Shown here piece after piece: positions 6,593-12,040 of a stretch of DNA of 12,040 nt. The notes under the pieces were generated by a model. That model was given only the letters and a program-made list of their open reading frames with translations. It was not told the DNA's origin and did no database searches. Position 1 is the first letter of the stretch. Every line of letters starts with the position of its first letter. The stretch comes from Hyphomicrobiales bacterium (GTDB lineage: Bacteria; Pseudomonadota; Alphaproteobacteria; Rhizobiales; Xanthobacteraceae). The DNA lies in NCBI GenBank assembly GCA_003164375.1, contig PLTE01000026.1, positions 1-12,040 of the forward strand, read 5' to 3'. Position numbers and translations under genes: made by a program.

Positions 6593-7570
6593 ATGAATCG
6601 CCTTAAGTTCGCCGCGTGTCTTGTGCTCTGGCCGGCACTATTGTTCACGCTCGCCGCGCCGGCGCAGGCCGAGACTTTCCCGTCGCGGCCGGTTCACCTG
6701 ATCATTCCTTATGGGCCGGGCGGGATCGTCGACTTCGCCGGCCGGGAGCTTGCGCAAAAGCTTGGCGAGGCTTTGGGGCAGACGGTCGTTCCCGATAATC
6801 GGCCGGGCGCCGGCGGCATCGTCGGCGTCGATGCCGTCGCGCATTCTGATCCCGACGGTTACAACGTCGCGCTGATGGATCCCGCCATCGTCATCAATCC
6901 GACGCTGCAAAAGCAATTGCCCTACGACATTTTCAAGGACCTTGTGACCGTCTCGCGCGTTAGCTCGTCGCCCGAGGTCTTGGTTGTAGCGCCGCAGCTC
7001 GGGATTAAGACCTACGCCGAATTCGTAGCGTACGGAAAAGCCAATCCAGGCAAGCTGTTTTATGCATCCGCCGGCATCGGGTCTGCGCCGCACCTTGCCG
7101 CGGAAATGTGGAAATTGCGTACCGGCATCGATGCCGTGCACGTGCCCTATAAAGGGATCGGCGGCTCGTTCACCGACATGATGAGCAACAAGGTCCAATT
7201 CGCGTTCTCCAGCATCGCCGGCGCTCTGCCGTTTACCGGTGACGGCCGCATCATTCCGCTGGCGACGACGGGGACGGTGCGCTCGCCGGTCTATCCCGAT
7301 CTGCCGACGGTGGCAGAGGCGGGCGCGCCCGGATATTCGGTTGATGTCTGGCTTACACTCTATGGCCGTGCCGGAATGCCGACGGATGTGCTCCAAACTC
7401 TCAACGCGGCGGTCGGTAAGGCGCTGCAGGATGCTGAGCTCAAGGCGGCGTTCGCCAAATTCGGGCTCACTCCCGTCGCGACAAGTGTTCAAGACAGCGC
7501 GGCCTTCACCAGATCGGAATACCAGAAATGGAAACAGGTCATCACCGACGGCCACATCACGCTCGACTGA
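6593..7570 (+). CDS. Tripartite tricarboxylate transporter substrate-binding protein (TctC/Bug family)
   Basis: A 325-residue periplasmic binding protein. The start is ATG 6593 with AGGGAGAG at 6581-6588. An open frame extends far upstream into the amidase gene but cannot be the real start. A Sec signal peptide spans 1-26 (hydrophobic core 7-20, cleavage after APAQA). The mature protein opens with the Bug signature FPSRPVHLIIPYGPGG (29-44), then DNRPGAGGIVG and a DPDGY motif. HVPYKGIGG and LPTVAEAGAPGY are also typical. Bug proteins bind carboxylates, amino acids or their amides in the periplasm. No TctA/TctB membrane genes are present, as is common for the many orphan Bug proteins of this lineage. 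It lies 80 bases after the amidase and 12 bases before the DUF971 gene. Confidence 0.92.
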   Translation: MNRLKFAACLVLWPALLFTLAAPAQAETFPSRPVHLIIPYGPGGIVDFAGRELAQKLGEALGQTVVPDNRPGAGGIVGVDAVAHSDPDGYNVALMDPAIVINPTLQKQLPYDIFKDLVTVSRVSSSPEVLVVAPQLGIKTYAEFVAYGKANPGKLFYASAGIGSAPHLAAEMWKLRTGIDAVHVPYKGIGGSFTDMMSNKVQFAFSSIAGALPFTGDGRIIPLATTGTVRSPVYPDLPTVAEAGAPGYSVDVWLTLYGRAGMPTDVLQTLNAAVGKALQDAELKAAFAKFGLTPVATSVQDSAAFTRSEYQKWKQVITDGHITLD

Positions 7571-7582
7571 GGGCTCACTCCG

Positions 7583-7963
7583 ATGACCGCCCAAGCTTCT
7601 AATCCCTGGCCGACAGAACTAAGGCTGCACAAGGACCGCAGGACTCTCACCGTTGCCTTCGACAACGGCGAGAGCTTCGATCTCGCCGCCGAATATTTGC
7701 GCGTACGCTCGCCGAGCGCCGAGGTCCAGGGTCACTCGCCCAGCGAACGGCGCACCGTCGCCGGCAAACAGGATGTGCAGATCCTTGAGCTGCATCCGGT
7801 CGGCAATTACGCGGTACGGCTTGTGTTCGACGACCTGCACTCGACCGGAATTTTCAGCTGGGATTACCTGTCCGAACTCGGCCGTAATCGCGACGACTAT
7901 TGGCGCGCCTATCTCGGCGAGCTTGCGGAGAAGCAGCTGTCGCGGGCGCCGACGGTGCGATAA
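7583..7963 (+). CDS. DUF971 (gamma-butyrobetaine hydroxylase-like N-terminal domain) protein
   Basis: A 126-residue protein consisting of one GBBH-like N-terminal (DUF971) domain, about residues 11-112. Seen motifs are LRVRSPSAEVQGH (39-51) and LHSTGIFSWDYLSELG (85-100), the classic ..H.TGI(F/Y)SW..L.. signature. GAGGG at the end of the upstream gene lies 9 bases before the ATG. In other bacteria such stand-alone domains occur near Mrp/ApbC iron-sulfur carriers and molybdenum cofactor genes, and a role in metal-cofactor biogenesis is suspected but not proven. Here it is the last gene of the co-directional run; its link to the amidase and binding protein is unclear. Confidence 0.88.
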   Translation: MTAQASNPWPTELRLHKDRRTLTVAFDNGESFDLAAEYLRVRSPSAEVQGHSPSERRTVAGKQDVQILELHPVGNYAVRLVFDDLHSTGIFSWDYLSELGRNRDDYWRAYLGELAEKQLSRAPTVR

Positions 7964-8122
7964 AATATGCAGAATTTTTTATTTGTTTTGCTGAGAATCT
8001 TAGTTGCGGAATTAAAGGCTTGCTGGATTCCCATTAGTATTTTCCCTATGCGCGCTACGACGCGCACTCGAGCATGGCGAGCTGCACGAGGGGAGACTTC
8101 AACGGGAGAGAGGAATCAGGTC
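7964..8122 (+). promoter_or_regulatory. AT-rich leader of the second flp gene
   Basis: The first 90 bases are far more AT-rich than the surroundings (including a run of six T after GCAGAA), marking a likely promoter. A perfect 6-bp dyad at 8049-8054/8061-8066 (loop CTACGA) follows, then a purine-rich stretch with AGAGAGGAA near 8106-8113 that should serve as the ribosome binding site. I could not define -35/-10 boxes or a -24/-12 pair. Confidence 0.4.
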
Positions 8123-8305
8123 ATGAGCCGGATGGGCAATGCGGGCATTTTATTCTGGAGTTTTCTGCATAACGAACGGGGTGCGACGGCGGTCGAATAT
8201 GGTCTTATCGCCGCGGGCATAGCGGTCGCGATCATCGCTACGGTCGCGGCGCTGGGGACCGACCTCAATACGACGTTCTCAAGCGTGTCGACCGGTCTGA
8301 ACTAG
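8123..8305 (+). CDS. Flp/Fap-type pilin component (canonical)
   Basis: A 60-residue Flp pilin. The open frame extends to 7967, but ATG 8123 is chosen because the purine-rich AGAGAGGAA lies about 10 bases upstream and the leader is then of normal length. Leader residues 1-20 end in NERG. The mature part starts ATAVEYGLIAAGIAVAII with Glu25 and Tyr26, exactly the Flp consensus, followed by ALGTDLNTTFSS. Tad machinery secretes it after prepilin peptidase cleavage. No tad genes adjoin it. Compared with the other Flp copy at 1388-1549, its hydrophobic helix is intact, so this is the more likely major subunit. Confidence 0.92.
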   Translation: MSRMGNAGILFWSFLHNERGATAVEYGLIAAGIAVAIIATVAALGTDLNTTFSSVSTGLN

Positions 8306-8479
8306 GCAACCGGCGTAATCCGGCACGACCACGATCGGCCGAGCTTGGTTCGACACGTCGGGCAGCGTCGAGGTCGGCTGCGCGGCGTTTTGGCGCGCAT
8401 GGTTGTCGGGCCATTCCAGCGCTTTTGGCGTTAGCGCATACTATGACGCATCCTCCGCCCGGTCATGGCGATCGGCACA

Positions 8480-8519
8480 CCTGGTGTTCATCCGATGCGA
8501 AAGTGCTAGGATGACCAGG
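8480..8519. promoter_or_regulatory. Imperfect inverted repeat in the leader of the HbpS-like gene
   Basis: 8480-8485 (CCTGGT) pairs with 8514-8519 (ACCAGG), and 8489-8493 (CATCC) with 8509-8513 (GGATG), with a 3-base bulge at 8486-8488 and a 15-base loop. The dyad ends 41 bases before the ATG at 8561. It could be an operator or a leader hairpin. Confidence 0.4.
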
Positions 8520-8560
8520 GGCAGCCGGAAGCAACGCTGCCAGCTAGGGAGGAAAATCCG

Positions 8561-9106
8561 ATGAAGTTGCGTAGTTTGACCGCTATTGTTCTGGCCACAG
8601 GCTTTCTCGCCGCCGGCGCGGCCTATGCCCAGCAGCCGGCCGCACCCGCGGCGCCGCCGCCAAACCCGCTTGATGTCATTCCCGACAAAATGCCGTTCAA
8701 CATTCCCTTTGGCGAACCGATCTCGGTGGACAGGGCGCAGTCGGTGATTCAGGCGGCCGTCGCCGAAGCCAAAAAGCGCGGCTGGGAGATGAACGTCGCT
8801 GTCGTCGACCAAAATGGCGATCTCAAGGCCTTTGCGCGTATGGACGGGGCGCAACTCGCCTCGGTTTCCATCTCGCAACACAAAGCCCGAACCGCGGCGA
8901 GATATCGTCGCCCGACGAGGCTTTTCGAAGATGCCGTGCAACATGGCGTCGTTTACGTCACGACGCTCGATGACGTGATCGCTTCACGCGGCGGCATTCC
9001 TTTGGTCGAGGGCGGCAAGATCATCGGCGCGGTTGGCTGTTCTGGCGGTACCGGCTCCCAGGACGAGGCGATCTGCACGGTCGCTGCCGGTACGATCAAT
9101 AAGTAG
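8561..9106 (+). CDS. Secreted GlcG/HbpS-family (heme-binding-like) protein
   Basis: A 181-residue protein preceded by a strong GGGAGGA binding site (8544-8550 region). A Sec signal peptide covers 1-23 (cleavage after AYA), then a short Ala/Pro linker (26-36). The HbpS/GlcG domain spans about 54-179, with ISVDRAQSVIQAAVAEAKK, VAVVDQNGDLKAFARMDGA, the ARTAARYRRPTRLFEDAV helix and the C-terminal SGGTGSQDEAICTVAAG. Streptomyces HbpS is an extracellular heme-binding sensor partner; GlcG is a cytosolic relative of unknown function in glycolate clusters. No two-component sensor or glycolate oxidase gene is adjacent, so a periplasmic ligand-binding role is the most that can be said. A dyad lies in its leader and a hairpin follows the gene. 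Confidence 0.88.
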   Translation: MKLRSLTAIVLATGFLAAGAAYAQQPAAPAAPPPNPLDVIPDKMPFNIPFGEPISVDRAQSVIQAAVAEAKKRGWEMNVAVVDQNGDLKAFARMDGAQLASVSISQHKARTAARYRRPTRLFEDAVQHGVVYVTTLDDVIASRGGIPLVEGGKIIGAVGCSGGTGSQDEAICTVAAGTINK

Positions 9107-9148
9107 CCGACGCTGCGGCCTTTCAAGGCATCGTGCGAGAGCTAAGCG

Positions 9149-9174
9149 CGAGGGCGGCAGCAATGCCGCCCTCG
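9149..9174 (+). terminator. GC-rich hairpin after the HbpS-like gene, probable terminator
   Basis: A perfect 11-bp stem (9149-9159/9164-9174) with loop GCAA lies 43 bases after the stop codon. Only TT follows, not a long T-run, so the efficiency of intrinsic termination is uncertain. Confidence 0.55.
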
Positions 9175-9255
9175 TTGCGTCAAAGAATCGGATACTACAG
9201 GGAGGCGGCAACGAAACGAATGTGACCGCGCCAGGCGTGGCTGAGGGAAAAGCGA

Positions 9256-10443
9256 ATGGGGATTGCTCCTGTCCGTCGTTGTCTGTGCTTTTTACTCTCC
9301 GCCGGCCTTGTCTTGTTTCCGGCCATGCTTCGTGCGCAGTCCGCAGGGGCGGATGCGGCGGCGAACATCACGCCAGCGAATGTCGCGGCGGCGCTCGCCC
9401 AGTACCGTCAGGCGCTCGAAGACTATAACCGCGCGCAGCAGATTTATGCCGCGGTCGCCGGCACCTATTGGCGTTCAATCACCGAAAAGCGGCAATTGCG
9501 CAATGCCAAGCGCGCGCGCGGTGAAGCGCTGACGGTCGACGACTACGTGCTCGATCAGCCGCCAGCCTACACCGGACCGCCGCGACCGCGCAATCCACTG
9601 CAGCCGGAAGCGCCGCCGCATCGGGCCTATGTGCCGGTGGTCGCCGATTTTTTGGCCGCGGCGCGCGACCAATTCAAATTCACGCCGCGGCTTCCGCAAA
9701 CCGACGGTGAGTTCAAACGCGCTTATGCACTGGTCGCCGCTGCGGCCGGGCTGACCAAGAACCAAGTGGTTCGAATCTACGCCTTCGAGGCCACCGGAAA
9801 CGGCGATTACGACGTCGAGGCCGGGCTCGAATACAACAAACACGGCCGCGCGATCACGACGGCGCTAGGCTACAACCAATTGCTGGCGACCAATTCGGTC
9901 GAGATCGTCGCCGAGACCGGCAATCAATTCCTTACCGCCTTGCGCGCCGAGGCCGCCCAATTGCCGGATGGCCAGAAGCTGGTGCTCGACGGCAAGATCG
10001 AAACGTTACGCAAAATGATCGCGTTTGCGCGCAGCGTTCCGGACGCCTGGGATCAGCATGAGATCCTGGCCACCACGCCAAAGGGTCTTGCCGTGCATGC
10101 GCTCAATCTCGATCTCGACCTCGGTCCGTTGCTGCAAACGCAAAAGCTTCTTGATTCGGTCGTCTTTGCACGCCGCAAGGGTTTTGCCTCGCCGCTTTCC
10201 GCCGCCGAACTCGAAATGATGAACCTCACGGGCGACGGCAACGGTTTCGATATGGTGACGATGCCACAGGCCTGGCGCGACAAGGTGCCGACAGCGAATT
10301 TCTTTCGGCCGAGCGGCTATGCCGACAATCCGGTGGCGCAGCGGAACAATGTCGTTGCCAGGCTGATCGCTGCGACCGACGCGCGCATGGATGAGGAGAT
10401 CAAAAAACCCGGTGCCAAGGAGTTGGCCGCGGCGTTCCGGTGA
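9256..10443 (+). CDS. Secreted protein of unknown function with a weak lysozyme-like motif
   Basis: A 395-residue protein whose ATG follows GAGGGA (9243-9248) by 7 bases. A signal peptide covers about 1-27 (RRCLCFLLSAGLVLFPAMLRAQ). Residues 41-65 look helical (Gln/Ala/Tyr-rich), 101-125 form a Pro-rich linker (PPAYTGPPRPRNP..), and 126-395 form one Ala-rich, probably globular domain. Within it, IYAFEATGNGDYDVEAG (174-190), followed 15 residues later by ALGYNQLLATNS (203-214), has the layout of a lysozyme/transglycosylase site: a catalytic-type Glu178, then a G-Y-x-Q-L stretch. This resemblance is my own reading, not a family match. It sits between an HbpS-like and a FecR-domain exported protein, so a cell-envelope role is plausible. 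Confidence 0.6.
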   Translation: MGIAPVRRCLCFLLSAGLVLFPAMLRAQSAGADAAANITPANVAAALAQYRQALEDYNRAQQIYAAVAGTYWRSITEKRQLRNAKRARGEALTVDDYVLDQPPAYTGPPRPRNPLQPEAPPHRAYVPVVADFLAAARDQFKFTPRLPQTDGEFKRAYALVAAAAGLTKNQVVRIYAFEATGNGDYDVEAGLEYNKHGRAITTALGYNQLLATNSVEIVAETGNQFLTALRAEAAQLPDGQKLVLDGKIETLRKMIAFARSVPDAWDQHEILATTPKGLAVHALNLDLDLGPLLQTQKLLDSVVFARRKGFASPLSAAELEMMNLTGDGNGFDMVTMPQAWRDKVPTANFFRPSGYADNPVAQRNNVVARLIAATDARMDEEIKKPGAKELAAAFR

Positions 10444-10557
10444 TCGCGCGCCGCGATAGAAGCGGCGCCGAATTAAAGCATTGCGATGCCGCGGCGGGTC
10501 GTTACGATAGGCTGTTTTAACCGTGTTGTATCGACCGATTGGGCTTTGACGGCGGGC

Positions 10558-11481
10558 ATGAAACGACGCGCGTTCATCGCACTTCTTTCCGGGGCGGCGG
10601 CGTGGCCAGTTGCGGCGCGCGCCCAGGATGCGGCACCGCCATCCCCACCCCCGTCGGCCCAGCCCGCCGACACTTCGGTTGGCCAAGTCGCGACACTCTC
10701 CGGCGTCGCGACGGTGACGCGCGGCGCCGCAGCGACGCCGTTGAAAGTGGCCGATCACATCTTCAAGAGCGACATGTTGCAGACCTATGCGAACTCTTCA
10801 TTGGGCGTCACGTTCGACGACGAAACCACTTTTAGCCTGTCGCCGAATACGCGCATTGTGGTCGACAACTTTGTCTATGAGGCGGATGGCAAAGCCAATG
10901 CCGCCGCGTTCAGCGTCGCGCTCGGCACCGCCTCCTTTGTCGCGAGCCTGGTGGCCAAGACCGGCGACATGAAAGTCACCACGCCGAACGCGACCCTGGG
11001 CATACGCGGCACCACAGGCATTGTCGAAGTCCCACAAGCGGGTGCGGCCGCCGCCGCGCCGACGATCAAGCTTTATCCGGATACCGATGGCCATATCGGC
11101 CAAATCGAGGTGTTCGACCGCCAGGGCGGTCGGCTCGGCACTTTGACCCAGGGCGCCAGCGCTTTTTCGTTGCGCGTCGGTGCGGGCGGCCGCCTCACCG
11201 CGGTGCCCTATCAGATTCCGCCGCAGGAACTGGCGCGCGACCGCGGTGTGTTGCAGCGGCTTTCCGCGTCGCACACGATCGGGCGGCAGATGGCGATCCG
11301 GCGGCAACAATTGCGCGGTGGCAATCGCCAACAGCCGAACAATCAGCGCCCGCGGGGCGTTCAGCCGAATCTCCGTCGGCCGCCGGGCGGTCCGCAGCAG
11401 CCGTTCAATCGCCCGCCAGGAAGGCCCGGCCAACCGCGGCCGCAACCGCAGAAGAACGGACCGAACAACAAAAAGCGGTAG
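10558..11481 (+). CDS. Exported FecR-domain protein with Pro/Gln/Asn/Arg-rich tail
   Basis: A 307-residue protein. The frame opens earlier at 10486, but ATG 10558 is chosen because MKRRAFIALLSGAAAWPVAA is a classic rhizobial Tat-type signal (Arg-Arg-x-Phe, cleavage near ARAQ, 23). A Pro/Ser linker (27-37) leads to a FecR domain at about 43-160: GVATVTRG, FKSDMLQTYANSSLGVTFDD, FSLSPNTRIVVDNFVYE and the diagnostic VTTPNATLGIRGTTG (140-154). A second beta-rich part reaches 220. Residues 245-307 are a disordered, strongly basic tail rich in Arg, Gln, Pro and Asn. Family members sit in the periplasm; anti-sigma FecR proteins have an inner-membrane helix, absent here, so sigma regulation is unlikely. 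A peptidoglycan- or surface-associated role is inference. Confidence 0.85.
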   Translation: MKRRAFIALLSGAAAWPVAARAQDAAPPSPPPSAQPADTSVGQVATLSGVATVTRGAAATPLKVADHIFKSDMLQTYANSSLGVTFDDETTFSLSPNTRIVVDNFVYEADGKANAAAFSVALGTASFVASLVAKTGDMKVTTPNATLGIRGTTGIVEVPQAGAAAAAPTIKLYPDTDGHIGQIEVFDRQGGRLGTLTQGASAFSLRVGAGGRLTAVPYQIPPQELARDRGVLQRLSASHTIGRQMAIRRQQLRGGNRQQPNNQRPRGVQPNLRRPPGGPQQPFNRPPGRPGQPRPQPQKNGPNNKKR

Positions 11482-11499
11482 CATCGGCCGCGATACCGC
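11475..11499. repeat. Short hairpin at the end of the FecR-domain gene
   Basis: GCGGT (11475-11479) pairs with ACCGC (11495-11499), and ATCG (11483-11486) with CGAT (11491-11494), overlapping the stop codon and ending 21 bases before the next gene. Downstream lies an A-rich, not T-rich, run, so a terminator on the + strand is doubtful. Confidence 0.3.
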
Positions 11500-11520
11500 C
11501 GCCAAAAAGTGAGGAAAGGA

Positions 11521-12040
11521 ATGCGAGCCTATCAATTGCCGAAGGGCGGCGCCGGTATCGATGCGCTGATGCAGGTCGAACGCGCCGATCCCAAACCGGC
11601 GCATCGCCAGGTTCTGGTGAAGGTCAAAGCATGCTCGCTTAATTATCGCGATCTCGGCATTGTGCGCGGCAGCTACCGCATGCCGGTGCGCGATAGCATG
11701 ATCCCGCTGTCGGACGGCTCAGGCGAGGTGATCGAGATCGGCTCGGGCGTCACCCGGGTCAAGGTCGGCAATCGTGTTGCCGGCAATTTCTTTCAGCGCT
11801 GGAGCGCCGGCGAGCCTGCGGCCGACGTGCACAAGAGCGCACTCGGCGGCGGCATCGACGGCATGCTCGCGGACTATGCGGTGCTGGAGGAAGACGGCGT
11901 AGTGAAAATACCGCCTCATCTTTCGTTTGAAGAGGGCGCGACGCTGCCTTGCGCCGCTGTCACCGTCTGGCACGCCATGATGGAGCACGCCAAGCTCAAA
12001 GCCGGCGATACGATTCTGCTGCAAGGCACCGGCGGCGTCT
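11521..12040 (+). CDS. Medium-chain dehydrogenase/quinone oxidoreductase-like protein, 5' part only (runs off window)
   Basis: The first 173 codons of an oxidoreductase, cut by the window end. GAGGAAAGGA (11511-11520) abuts the ATG. The GroES-like N-terminal domain is clear: VLVKVKACSLNYRDLGIVRG (31-50), PLSDGSGEVIEIGSGV (62-77), KVGNRVAGNF (81-90) and DGMLADYAVL (113-122). The turn into the cofactor domain follows, with TLPCAAVTVWHAM (141-153) and the opening of the nucleotide fold at ILLQGTGGV. Classical zinc-ADH ligands are missing: Asn41 stands at the Cys46 position and Asp65 at the His67 position, so this is a zinc-less NAD(P)H-dependent MDR enzyme. The substrate is unknown. No link with the upstream FecR-domain gene is evident, although only 39 bases separate them. 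Confidence 0.88.
   Translation, partial: MRAYQLPKGGAGIDALMQVERADPKPAHRQVLVKVKACSLNYRDLGIVRGSYRMPVRDSMIPLSDGSGEVIEIGSGVTRVKVGNRVAGNFFQRWSAGEPAADVHKSALGGGIDGMLADYAVLEEDGVVKIPPHLSFEEGATLPCAAVTVWHAMMEHAKLKAGDTILLQGTGGV

Noticed and set aside
8306..8470. Long open translations on both strands between flp and the HbpS-like gene
   Set aside because: No start with a binding site and no similarity I can recognise; the open length is ordinary for this GC content.

Overview
The window looks like a chromosomal segment of a high-GC alphaproteobacterium, most likely Hyphomicrobiales (Bradyrhizobium / Xanthobacteraceae type). This is inferred from G/C-ending codons, two small Flp pilins, a TctC/Bug-type binding protein without its own membrane subunits, a rhizobial-style Tat signal (MKRRAFIALLSG...ARAQ) and the adjacent pyrC-pyrE pair. 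No phage, transposon, CRISPR or plasmid genes were seen.

Layout. 1-472: no convincing protein gene, but an unusually dense set of RNA hairpins; it may be the cut-off 3' part of a structured RNA. 473-1292 (+): a two-gene membrane unit, a DUF883/YqjD-like protein followed by a YqjE/holin-like protein. 1388-1549 (-): a short Flp pilin, convergent with that pair and separated from it by hairpins. 1640-1840 (+): an open stretch with normal codon use but no start, read as a gene remnant. 1905-7963 (+): a tightly spaced co-directional run of pyrC, pyrE, a TcuA-like FAD dehydrogenase, an amidase-signature enzyme, a secreted TctC-type binding protein and a DUF971 protein. 8123-8305 (+): a second, more canonical Flp pilin. 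8561-9106 (+): a secreted GlcG/HbpS-family protein with a dyad in its leader. 9256-10443 (+): a secreted protein of unknown function with a weak lysozyme-like motif. 10558-11481 (+): a Tat-type exported FecR-domain protein with a Pro/Gln/Asn/Arg-rich tail. 11521 to the end (+): a zinc-less medium-chain dehydrogenase that runs off the window.

How the genes fit together. PyrC and PyrE catalyse two steps of de novo UMP synthesis that flank the dihydroorotate-to-orotate oxidation. The next gene, 11 bases after pyrE, encodes an FAD enzyme of the fumarate reductase / tricarballylate dehydrogenase type. It could be an unrelated carboxylate dehydrogenase sharing the transcript with the amidase and the binding protein (an uptake-and-catabolism set), or it could act on dihydroorotate. 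The sequence does not decide between these. The two Flp pilins lie 6.6 kb apart with no tad assembly genes between them, so both would depend on a Tad machine encoded elsewhere. I found no clear new defence or mobile system. The best leads are the structured 5' region, the FAD dehydrogenase beside pyrCE, and the unrecognised secreted protein.
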